From the NCBI GenBank assembly GCA_002839335.1, contig PGXU01000031.1:1-33182 (forward strand): DNA of 33,182 nt, in the 5' to 3' direction. A program made the position numbers and the translations under genes. This DNA comes from Spirochaetae bacterium HGW-Spirochaetae-4. Its GTDB lineage: Bacteria > Spirochaetota > Spirochaetia > Sphaerochaetales > Sphaerochaetaceae. Positions 1-6,738 of this stretch are shown piece after piece (position 1 is the stretch's first letter; every line of letters starts with the position of its first letter). A model generated the notes under the pieces. That model was not told the origin of the DNA. It was given only the letters and a program-made list of their open reading frames with translations, and did not search any database.

Positions 1-134
1 TGTTCGGCCACATAGGTGTTGATATCATCGGGGGTGTTGTCGGCCAGGAATGTCTCGGTGAATGTCTTCACGCTGAGCGTCCGGAGCGTTTCAATGTCCT
101 TGTACCTGCATTGCCTGGTTACGAGATTGTCCAT
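1..134 (-). CDS. GNAT-family N-acetyltransferase, N-terminal part (runs off window)
   Basis: The minus strand reads 44 codons from ATG at 134 to the window edge with no stop. The peptide starts MDNLVTRQCRYKDIETLR and continues with TFTETF, then NTPDDINTYVAE. This is the usual beginning of GNAT acetyltransferases (beta1, alpha1 and the TFxETFxxxN motif of the PaiA-like subgroup), which move an acetyl group from acetyl-CoA to an amine. The acetyl-CoA binding motif would lie beyond the edge, so substrate and integrity cannot be judged. The Shine-Dalgarno is weak (GGTGGG about 14 nt upstream). The gene lies about 200 bp downstream of the permease genes on the same strand. I see no clear terminator between them. 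Confidence 0.6.
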   Translation of the reverse strand, partial: MDNLVTRQCRYKDIETLRTLSVKTFTETFLADNTPDDINTYVAE

Positions 135-337
135 ACGTCTTTGCTTGTTCCCACCTGTTTTTCCGATGGACACTGTACCCTTTTTGCAGGAAATCGCCAA
201 CCAGGAGGGGCAATGGTAAGAACTTTGTTTTTTTTTAATGAGGTATGAGTCTTCAGTATTTTGGTATCTTTGATACTGGTCATCATCAAGGGGTCCCAAG
301 AAAATTGGAAATATGGAATCTCTTCTTTTGACAATCA

Positions 338-1192
338 TTAACGACCACCGAGTCCTGTCATGGTTATTCCTTTTACCAGGTATTTCTGAAAGAGAATGAA
401 CACCAGGAAACTTGGTATGATAGCGATTGATGCGGCTGACATCAATCCGGACCAATCGGTGCCATACTGCCCATTAAACATGTAAATCCCCAACGGCAGT
501 GTCTTGACCCTGTCAGATCCAGTGATTATCAGAGGCCATAGGAAACTTTTCCATGAATTGATGAAAGTAAAAATCAACAAAGTTGCGATACTAGATTTTG
601 CCATAGGAAGGATAATTCGAATAAAAGATTCGACTGCTCCACAACCATCTATCCGTGCAGCATCTTCAATCTCATAGGGTATCGTCAATAAAAATTGCCG
701 CATGAGGAATGTTCCGAATGCTGTGAAGCCAACAGGAAGGACCATTGCCGCATAGGTATCGTACCAACCGAACCTTCTCATGATTATAAACAGTGGAATG
801 ACGGTCACCTGTTGGGGAATCATCAGCGTCCCCAAATACATGGTGAATAAGAGATCCCTTCCCCGGAAATGTAGCCGAGAAAAGGCATACCCCGACATGC
901 TTGATGTAATTACGGCAACCAACGATGTACATAGTGCAATGAACACAGAATTGAATAAAAACTGTCCGAAAGGGAAAAATGTCCATGCCCTTTGGTAATT
1001 TTCCATAGCAAGGCGTGATCCGAATATCCTGATCGGGAGAAGCAGGACTTCTGTTTCCGGTTTGAGTGATGTAAGAACCATGCCTAGAAACGGAATGAGA
1101 AATATGAATGCCAACACTGTGAGCACTATATGATTTGCTGCTTTTTTGATAATTGGTCTATATGTTTGTCTGTTCGTTTTAATCTCATTCAT
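338..1192 (-). CDS. ABC sugar transporter permease, MalG type
   Basis: Inner-membrane permease of a carbohydrate ABC importer (CUT1 family, MalG-like), 284 aa, the usual length. Six hydrophobic segments are visible, beginning with HIVLTVLAFIFLIPFLGMVL, followed by the family's conserved early SLKPETE. The cytoplasmic EAA loop that docks on the ATPase is present (EDAARIDGCGAVESF, about residues 185-200). The ATG overlaps the end of the upstream MalF-type gene by 8 bp (ATGAATGA), so the two are translationally coupled. No ATPase gene is in the window; such importers often share an MsmK-type ATPase encoded elsewhere. With the adjacent fucosidase, the likely substrate is a fucosylated oligosaccharide or its product (inference). 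Confidence 0.93.
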   Translation of the reverse strand: MNEIKTNRQTYRPIIKKAANHIVLTVLAFIFLIPFLGMVLTSLKPETEVLLLPIRIFGSRLAMENYQRAWTFFPFGQFLFNSVFIALCTSLVAVITSSMSGYAFSRLHFRGRDLLFTMYLGTLMIPQQVTVIPLFIIMRRFGWYDTYAAMVLPVGFTAFGTFLMRQFLLTIPYEIEDAARIDGCGAVESFIRIILPMAKSSIATLLIFTFINSWKSFLWPLIITGSDRVKTLPLGIYMFNGQYGTDWSGLMSAASIAIIPSFLVFILFQKYLVKGITMTGLGGR

Positions 1193-2069
1193 AGGTTACA
1201 AAATCCTTCTGCAGTCGCATTTGCAACAGGGTGAAGATCATGATGATTGCAAAGAGTACCCAGGCCATGGCTGCGGCATATCCCATTTTCAAGTATGTGA
1301 ATGCATTATTGTATAGATAAAGTACCAGAGTATTCGTTGCGTTGGCCGGTCCCCCGGCCGTCATGATCATTGTTTGATCGAAAACCTGGAACGAACTGAT
1401 GACAGTCATGACAATGGCGAAAAAAATTGAAGGCGATATCAAAGGCAATTTTATTTTAATGAATACCTGCCATTTCCCGGCACCATCGATGCGGGCAGCT
1501 TCAATCTGAGATTCGGGAATTGCATATAAGCCAGCGATGAAGATGATCATATTGTAACCAAATCCCTGCCAGACACTCATTATGATAATCGCAGACATTG
1601 CCGTACCTGTGGTACCCAACCAGTTGATATCAGGCACACCGAATATGCCAAGGAAATTGTTGATGATTCCGTACTTGGGAAGGAATAGCCACTTCCAGAT
1701 CATACCGGTTGCAACAATCGGCGTTACTTGAGGTAGGAAGAATACTGAACGGTAGAGTTTTTCTCCCCGTCGTATATTTGTGAGCCACAAAGCCATTGCA
1801 AGAGCCAACACAATATTCAATGCAACATAACAGAATACATATATGCTGGTGTTACCCATAACCTTGGGAAATAGGGGATCTTTGGTGAACAAGTCGATAT
1901 AGTTTTGTAATCCGATGAACTTTCGTTCTCCGAATGTGGGCCAGTCATACAGACTGATAATAAGTGACTGTACTACCGGAATAGCCGTGAATAGCATGAA
2001 TCCGATGATATTGGGGGAGAGGAAGCCGACGGCAGTCAGCATGTTTCTTTGATTTTTTCCCAATTGCAT
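1185..2069 (-). CDS. ABC sugar transporter permease, MalF type
   Basis: Partner permease of the same CUT1 importer (MalF-like), 294 aa. The N-terminal segment LTAVGFLSPNIIGFMLFTAIP is the typical first helix, and the EAA loop reads EAARIDGAGKWQVFIKIKLP (about residues 191-210). Start ATG at 2069 has GGGAGA 8 nt upstream. It overlaps the MalG-type gene by 8 bp and is separated from the upstream binding-protein gene by 97 bp that hold a hairpin. It would form the membrane channel with the MalG-type partner. Confidence 0.93.
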   Translation of the reverse strand: MQLGKNQRNMLTAVGFLSPNIIGFMLFTAIPVVQSLIISLYDWPTFGERKFIGLQNYIDLFTKDPLFPKVMGNTSIYVFCYVALNIVLALAMALWLTNIRRGEKLYRSVFFLPQVTPIVATGMIWKWLFLPKYGIINNFLGIFGVPDINWLGTTGTAMSAIIIMSVWQGFGYNMIIFIAGLYAIPESQIEAARIDGAGKWQVFIKIKLPLISPSIFFAIVMTVISSFQVFDQTMIMTAGGPANATNTLVLYLYNNAFTYLKMGYAAAMAWVLFAIIMIFTLLQMRLQKDFVTYE

Positions 2070-2113
2070 ATGTTTCGTCTCCCTTCACGAGTATGATGTC
2101 AGATCTACACGGT

Positions 2114-2152
2114 TGCCGGTTCCTTCGGTTTTCTTTGCCGTGGGAACCGGCA
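2114..2152 (-). promoter_or_regulatory. Hairpin between binding-protein and permease genes
   Basis: Perfect 10-bp inverted repeat TGCCGGTTCC / GGAACCGGCA (2114-2123 and 2143-2152) with a 19-nt loop and no U-run after it. It sits just after the binding-protein stop codon. In other sugar ABC operons such a hairpin protects the upstream mRNA and keeps the binding protein more abundant than the permeases. That role here is inferred. Confidence 0.6.
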
Positions 2153-2166
2153 GATGCTGTTGGGCA

Positions 2167-3429
2167 TTACTGGCCGAGAATTCCGTCAATGATTTCCTGA
2201 GCGTTGTCCAACCCCTTCCGAGCCGATACATTGCCGATAAATATTGCCTCGAGGTTTTGACTGATGGTATTTGTTACTTGCTGCCATTTCATTGGAGTAA
2301 TGAATGGAACTCCAATATCTGTCGTAATTGATTTTTCAACCGCATCGTGCAATCCGTTGACATCTGCATGCAGCTTATAATAGACATCACGGACCGATGA
2401 ACGGGCGGGAAGGGCTCTTCCCCAACCGGCAAGTTTGGAAAGGGAATTCTTGCTGGTCAGTTCCTTGATTGCCAGATAGGCTTCTCCAGGATAATCGGTA
2501 TCTTTGCTGATGCCGAAACCTGAACCAGCGACCTGTGATCGTCGATATAGATTACCGGGAGGGACCATGGTGACTCCAACGGCAAAGGATGATTTTTCCT
2601 TGATATTTGTCAGATTCCAGGGACCATCCAGATACGTTGCGACATTTCCTGCATAGAATTGTTCTCGATCCCAATTGTTGTTGCCGGTATCTGAAATCCG
2701 GGGAGCATACCCCTGGTCTATCAATCCCTGCAGGTATTCTATGGTTTCGATTATGCGCGAATCATTCACCTTGACCGTACCGTCAGCAGCAAAAAGACTT
2801 GCCCCTGAACCTAGAAAATAGGTGTACAATTTGTCCATCACTGTTGGAACCACTGTTCCATATGTGTCATGACCTGCGAATTGACTACATAGCTCTTCAA
2901 AATCTTCTGCTGTCTCGATGGTGTCGGGATATGGCAATCCGTACAGATCGAACAAATCCTGATTATAGAACATTACGTAGGGACCGAAATCGTATGGCAG
3001 ACAGTACAGTTCTTCTCCAATACTCAATCCTTCAAGTATCCCAGAGTAAAAATCAGCGATATTGATATCGGGGTCATCCGCAACATATTGTGAGAGAGGT
3101 AAGAATCCTGCCTCCAGATAATCCTTCGCTCGCATGCTTTGCATGTAGAGTATGTCGGGTGGATTGCCTCCAGCCAATTCGCTAGGCAGTTTTGTCCAGT
3201 ATCCATTCCAATCGGTTGTACTCAGCTCAACCAGTATATCCGGATATCTCTCCGTTACTCCGGCAGCAAGTTCACGCCACTGACGGGCTTCCTCCGCACT
3301 TGCAACCTGCATAAGCCAGCGAAGTGTGACCGTTTCTGTAGTACTGGATTTACTCTCCCCCGTTCCGCCGGCGAAAATCATCCCTGTAGCGATGACCATA
3401 ATACACACAGTTGTCATTAATTTTCTCAT
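2167..3429 (-). CDS. ABC transporter sugar-binding protein (family 1)
   Basis: Extracytoplasmic solute-binding protein of the CUT1 importer, 420 aa. The signal peptide is MRKLMTTVCIMVIATG followed by MIFAGGTGES. There is no lipobox cysteine at the expected site, as is common in Sphaerochaeta-type binding proteins that end in AGG. The mature part shows family-1 features: TVTLRWLMQ at the start, PDILYMQS, a ligand-loop LPYDFGPYVMFYNQDLF, and a C-terminal ALPARSSV. Start ATG at 3429 has a strong GGAGGGAGGAAAT. It lies 30 bp after the fucosidase gene and before the permeases, so it should deliver the fucosidase-related glycan or oligosaccharide. The exact ligand cannot be read from sequence. Confidence 0.92.
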   Translation of the reverse strand: MRKLMTTVCIMVIATGMIFAGGTGESKSSTTETVTLRWLMQVASAEEARQWRELAAGVTERYPDILVELSTTDWNGYWTKLPSELAGGNPPDILYMQSMRAKDYLEAGFLPLSQYVADDPDINIADFYSGILEGLSIGEELYCLPYDFGPYVMFYNQDLFDLYGLPYPDTIETAEDFEELCSQFAGHDTYGTVVPTVMDKLYTYFLGSGASLFAADGTVKVNDSRIIETIEYLQGLIDQGYAPRISDTGNNNWDREQFYAGNVATYLDGPWNLTNIKEKSSFAVGVTMVPPGNLYRRSQVAGSGFGISKDTDYPGEAYLAIKELTSKNSLSKLAGWGRALPARSSVRDVYYKLHADVNGLHDAVEKSITTDIGVPFITPMKWQQVTNTISQNLEAIFIGNVSARKGLDNAQEIIDGILGQ

Positions 3430-3458
3430 ATTTCCTCCCTCCTTTGGGTTATGGTTTG

Positions 3459-4721
3459 TTACAATTCAAATTCCCAGTTTTCCAATGGTTCAAAGATCGG
3501 TTCCTCTTCTTTGATATCGACAGCGATGGTAAAGTAATTTTTACCTATATACGTAATTGGCACAAAAAATTCCCAATCTGTGTTGCCCTCACAAGTTTTT
3601 CTTTGATGGAATCGTACTTCTTCACCGGATTCCAATATCGACGCATGTTCGATGTGATTTGCAACGTTATGGATCGAATACCGTTGTACCGGCTTGACCA
3701 CATGAATAAAGACTTTGTTCGATTTGGTTGTGAAGAGCGCCCAGTCCAAATCGTAGTGATAGGTATCCAATGCATGCGTGCCGTAGACAGCATCGGAATT
3801 TACCTGAATCCGTTTACCCATCTCAGTCAGTATCCGATCGGTTTCCTCTGGAATTCGACCTTCTGCATCAGGTCCGATGTTGAGCAGGTAATTACCTCCG
3901 CGTCCATTTATCTTTAGTAGGAGTGTCCAGATATCATCAGTCGATTTCCAATTTTGATCACCTTCCTTATACCCCCAGGTATCGTTCAAGGTTGCGGGAA
4001 CTTCCCAATCGCCTTTATACGGAAGAAGTGGGATGAAATTGTCTCCTGTAGTCAGATAATCACCACGGTTGTTACCGACTCGACCACTCACCAGACAATC
4101 GGGTTGATAGGATTTTACAAGCCTGACCAGCTTGTCACTTTCTTTTCTTGTCATCATTAGCGGAGTGTCAAACCAGATTAGTGAAATCGTTCCGTACGAA
4201 GTGAGAAGTTCCCGAAGCTGGGGGATGCACTTGCGTTCAAGGTAATTGTTGAAATTCTTTTTGGAATTGTCCTTTTCTGCAACATATCCATCGGGATCAT
4301 GCCAATCCTGGGCATGGGAATAATATAAACCCAGCCTCATGTCGTGTTTTTCACATGCGAGTTGCAACTCGCGAACTATATCCCGTCTGAATGGAGTCGC
4401 ATCAACAACATTGTATGGATTGCACTGGGAGTGGTACATCGCAAATCCATCGTGGTGTTTCGCTGTGAAGACGATATACTTCATACCCCAGGCTTTTGCC
4501 TTTCTGACATATTCGTCTGCATTGAAGTGTGTCGGGTTGAATTTTTCCGCCAATTTTTCATATTCCACTACCGGTATATCCAAATGATTCATAATCCATT
4601 CGGATATATTCGGAGCCTGTCGCCCGTTGTAGCTTCCCGCTAGGATCGAATAAAGCCCCCAGTGGATGAACAATCCGTACTTTGCCTCTTTGAACCAAGT
4701 TTGTCTGGTATCCTTCTTCAT
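3459..4721 (-). CDS. Alpha-L-fucosidase, GH29
   Basis: Retaining exo-alpha-L-fucosidase of glycoside hydrolase family 29; it removes terminal L-fucose from glycans. Numbered from ATG 4721, conserved catalytic-barrel motifs are visible: FIHWGLYS (about 18-25), AKHHDGFAMY (87-96), YYSHAQDWH, and LIWFDTPL, where Asp185 is the expected nucleophile. About 420 aa, catalytic barrel plus a short C-terminal beta domain. No signal peptide, so it acts in the cytoplasm after uptake of oligosaccharide. Start choice: AAGGAG abuts the upstream ATG at 4727 but lies 6 nt before ATG 4721, so 4721 is preferred. First gene of the operon with the sugar ABC importer. The acid/base residue is variable in the family and I did not assign it. 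Confidence 0.93.
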   Translation of the reverse strand: MKKDTRQTWFKEAKYGLFIHWGLYSILAGSYNGRQAPNISEWIMNHLDIPVVEYEKLAEKFNPTHFNADEYVRKAKAWGMKYIVFTAKHHDGFAMYHSQCNPYNVVDATPFRRDIVRELQLACEKHDMRLGLYYSHAQDWHDPDGYVAEKDNSKKNFNNYLERKCIPQLRELLTSYGTISLIWFDTPLMMTRKESDKLVRLVKSYQPDCLVSGRVGNNRGDYLTTGDNFIPLLPYKGDWEVPATLNDTWGYKEGDQNWKSTDDIWTLLLKINGRGGNYLLNIGPDAEGRIPEETDRILTEMGKRIQVNSDAVYGTHALDTYHYDLDWALFTTKSNKVFIHVVKPVQRYSIHNVANHIEHASILESGEEVRFHQRKTCEGNTDWEFFVPITYIGKNYFTIAVDIKEEEPIFEPLENWEFEL

Positions 4722-4756
4722 TTGCATCTCCTTTGATTACTACCTTGTTTGTGAAT

Positions 4757-4770
4757 TGTAAACGTTTACA
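4757..4770. promoter_or_regulatory. LacI/GalR-type operator
   Basis: Perfect 14-bp palindrome TGTAAACGTTTACA with a central CG, the classic operator form of LacI/GalR-family repressors. It lies downstream of the -10 box (about +24 to +37) in the leader of the fucosidase operon, a roadblock position. No LacI-family gene is in the window, so the cognate regulator is elsewhere. Confidence 0.8.
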
Positions 4771-4800
4771 TTTTGGCATTGAAAAGTACTTTGATACGTA

Positions 4801-4829
4801 ATGATAAATCCGTATGGACAATTTGTCAA
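4801..4829 (-). promoter_or_regulatory. Sigma70-type promoter of the fucosidase/ABC operon
   Basis: On the minus strand TTGACA (4829-4824), a 17-bp spacer and TATCAT (4806-4801). Spacing is ideal and five of six -10 bases match. The predicted start is near 4794, giving a leader of about 70 nt that carries the LacI-type operator. Confidence 0.75.
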
Positions 4830-4882
4830 TAAAAAATATTCCAAATGAACAATTCGTAGTACTCTAATGATATAAATCGGAT

Positions 4883-5278
4883 ATGAGTAAAGAAGTGGCG
4901 TTCTGGAACCGTGTCGAACACCAGATGGCGGAACTTTCGATCAAATATCTGGATCTCTGGAAGGCGATTGGAGTTTCTTCCAACACTGGTGCAGGATGGA
5001 GGGCAAAGAAACGTCTTCCCCCGGCCGATTCCTGTCTCGCGATTGCTCGTCATCTGGATGTGAGTGTCGAATACCTGATTACCGGTAGCGAAACTGCATT
5101 GTTGGATGACAGCTATACCTACGAAATGCCGGACTTGGACTATCAGGAGAGGGTAGAAAGGGATAGGAAGAGAGTTCCCCGATCCCTACCTGATGATCTT
5201 CTTGGAGCACTTTCCTATTGTGGGGAGGTACAGATGAAGTATATTCGGCGGATACTCAAACTGCCTTCAGGAGAATAA
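4883..5278 (+). CDS. CI-like HTH regulator, short form
   Basis: 131-aa protein with an N-terminal helix-turn-helix of the phage CI-repressor type: FWNRVEHQMAELSIKYLDLW, IGVSSNTGAGWRAKKRLPP, IARHLDVSVEYLITG (about residues 7-72). After the HTH comes an acidic stretch (DDSYTYEMPDLDY) and a basic tail, with no S24 peptidase domain. It shares the FWNRV...EYLITG module with the longer regulator at 18069. It is divergent from the fucosidase operon but is not a LacI-type protein, so control of that operon is uncertain. No Shine-Dalgarno is visible; TATAAA at 4871-4876 lies 6 nt before the ATG, suggesting a leaderless mRNA. Confidence 0.75.
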   Translation: MSKEVAFWNRVEHQMAELSIKYLDLWKAIGVSSNTGAGWRAKKRLPPADSCLAIARHLDVSVEYLITGSETALLDDSYTYEMPDLDYQERVERDRKRVPRSLPDDLLGALSYCGEVQMKYIRRILKLPSGE

Positions 5279-5461
5279 TTGTCATATTTGGGAATGGATA
5301 AATGGAAGTGTTACCATCTATCCAAAAGCGTTTGTCGAAGAAACGCACCTTCCTGATTTGATTGTAAAAGAAGGTTTCTGGTCAATTAGACAATTTTCGA
5401 ACGAATGTCCATTACCCTGGAACCATGAACAATGGGAATGGGAAGGGAGGATAAACGTACC

Positions 5462-5641
5462 ATGCCATATAATAATCTCGGACAACCGATTCTTATCATG
5501 GCAATAGTCTTGATAGTGCTAGCCGGAGGAGCCAAATGGTTCAGTATAGGGGAGGGCACACTTTCTACCGCCGTGTTTGTGGTAGCGCTTATTCTGGCCG
5601 GAGCTGGTATATACATTTCAAAAAGAGATAAAGACAAGTAG
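5462..5641 (+). CDS. Small two-helix membrane protein
   Basis: 59 aa from ATG 5462, chosen over an in-frame upstream ATG at 5432 because AGGGAGG (5444-5450) lies 11 nt before it. Two hydrophobic segments are visible (ILIMAIVLIVLAGGAKWF and TAVFVVALILAGAGIYI), linked by a short SIGEGTLS loop, with a charged KRDKDK tail. No recognised family. It stands alone between a regulator gene and a long non-coding stretch. Product and function unknown. Confidence 0.55.
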   Translation: MPYNNLGQPILIMAIVLIVLAGGAKWFSIGEGTLSTAVFVVALILAGAGIYISKRDKDK

Positions 5642-6319
5642 CTGCCCGGTTGGTGATACATTCCTGTAGCTTTTCAGGAACTCTACCGATCCGGCGGCGA
5701 AATAGCGAATTGGGCATCTGTTGTTGCGCATGGAATCCTATTGAAGTACAGTTGATAAAACTTTTCAGATGGGGTTTCGGTAATCCTCTCCTTGTCGGTC
5801 ATCCATTCATACGTTCCTTGTCCAACCATTTATGATTCCATATCGCTACCCTCCAACGGGGAGATGATTTTTCCCTTCTGTGCGAAGCAGGAAAGGATCT
5901 GTGGATCGAGCAATTTTTGCAGTACCTTCATTGTTGCTTCTTTCGTGAAGCCTGACTATAATCGTGTGCACACGAATTTGACTGGAAAAGGTTGCTCCCT
6001 GAAGCCAAACGGGGAACTCCATCTCCTTTCCTGCCAATCAAACGATTCCATTTTCCTCTTCAGCAAACCAAGGTTCACCGGGATGGTAAAAACCCGGGCG
6101 TCCTGTGATGGCGTGAAGTTTGTAGGACTGGATGGGCCTTTTCATGGTGGTGGAAGACGCGTAACAGGCGATTTTCATATGATCGTTTAAGATATAATTG
6201 CAGACATGGTTGGACACGAACTGTATGGGAGTCGAAGATTCCATGAATTAAGAAGAAAGGAATCGATGAAGTGGTAGGTATTCAACAGATTTTGGATATA
6301 TTTTTATCAATATAAACTC
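5642..6319. other. About 0.68 kb without a convincing gene; possible relic
   Basis: No ORF here has a ribosome binding site and a recognisable product. On the minus strand one reading frame stays protein-like from 6244 down to 5846 (pieces ITGRPGFYHPGEPWF and TAKIARSTDPFLLRTEG) but is cut by an in-frame TGA at 6038-6040 and ends at a stop near 5846. This may be a decayed gene. A competing plus-strand ORF (5792-6190) also lacks a ribosome binding site. A perfect 14-bp palindrome TCGTGTGCACACGA lies at 5962-5975. Confidence 0.35.
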
Positions 6320-6349
6320 TTGACAATAGCAACCAAGTGACTTTACAAT
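6320..6349 (+). promoter_or_regulatory. Promoter of feoA
   Basis: TTGACA (6320-6325), an 18-bp spacer and TACAAT (6344-6349). The predicted start near 6356 puts the inverted repeat at 6358-6373 directly on the start region, the expected place for a repressor site. Confidence 0.7.
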
Positions 6350-6357
6350 AATCAAAA

Positions 6358-6373
6358 GTTAGCCATGGCTAAT
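6358..6373. promoter_or_regulatory. Iron-box-like operator 1 (feoA)
   Basis: GTTAGCCATGGCTAAT, whose inner 14 bp (TTAGCCATGGCTAA) are a perfect palindrome. It is related to the boxes at 6697 and 9387. Size, symmetry and the iron genes it precedes fit a DtxR/IdeR/MntR-type metalloregulator. The regulator gene is not in the window. Confidence 0.65.
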
Positions 6374-6391
6374 TTATATGAGGGTTTATTC

Positions 6392-6652
6392 ATGAATATT
6401 ACAAGATGTGAATTACATACGGAATACCTAATTGACAGCATTTTGGCTTCAGAAGAGGATATGAAAGATTTTCTTTTCACCTTGGGGTGCTATCCAGGGG
6501 AAAGGATTATCCTCATTTCCCGATTAGCTTCTATTTACATTATAAATATTAAGAATTCCCGCTACAGCATTGATAAGGATCTGGCGGAGGCAATTTGCCT
6601 GAGAAATCCGATAGAGAGGCCTTCTACCGGTCTTATGGGTAGAGTGGTGTGA
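6392..6652 (+). CDS. feoA: FeoA-family ferrous iron transport protein
   Basis: Small cytoplasmic SH3-like protein that partners FeoB in Fe(II) uptake. 86 aa from ATG 6392. An upstream in-frame ATG at 6365 lies in the middle of the operator palindrome and is rejected; GAGGG stands 8 nt before 6392. FeoA features: a short N-terminal strand, a central LGCYPGERIILISR (the G-x-x-P/PGE turn of the family) and a C-terminal RYSIDKDLAEAICLR, the FeoA-type ending. Its stop is followed at once by a terminator and then a second iron box before feoB, so feoA may be transcribed separately as well as with feoB. Confidence 0.85.
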   Translation: MNITRCELHTEYLIDSILASEEDMKDFLFTLGCYPGERIILISRLASIYIINIKNSRYSIDKDLAEAICLRNPIERPSTGLMGRVV

Positions 6653-6660
6653 AAGAACTG

Positions 6661-6689
6661 GAGATGTCCTTTTCGGCGTCTCTTTTTTT
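6661..6689 (+). terminator. Terminator between feoA and feoB
   Basis: Stem GAGATGTC / GGCGTCTC (6661-6668 and 6675-6682, two G-U pairs, 6-nt loop) followed by seven T. It starts 8 nt after the feoA stop codon and can separate feoA from feoB transcription. Confidence 0.6.
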
Positions 6690-6696
6690 AATAAAA

Positions 6697-6712
6697 GTTA
6701 GCTATATGCAAC
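6697..6712. promoter_or_regulatory. Iron-box-like operator 2 (feoB)
   Basis: GTTAGCTATATGCAAC: the left half is identical to the 9387 box and the right half is imperfect. It lies 27 bp before the feoB start. No clear -35/-10 pair could be assigned around it. Confidence 0.5.
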
Positions 6713-6738
6713 TTTCTATAACTGGAGGAGGAAATTGA

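Noticed and set aside
254-278. CAGTAT...ATACTG repeat as terminator of the sugar ABC operon
   Set aside because: The stem is only 6 bp, the loop is long and no T-run follows on the minus strand.
5962-5975. 14-bp palindrome TCGTGTGCACACGA as an operator
   Set aside because: It lies in a gene-free relic-like region far from any promoter, so no function can be supported.
6365-6391. Upstream ATG as feoA start
   Set aside because: It lies at the centre of the operator palindrome and only a few nt after the predicted transcription start; ATG 6392 has a proper GAGGG.
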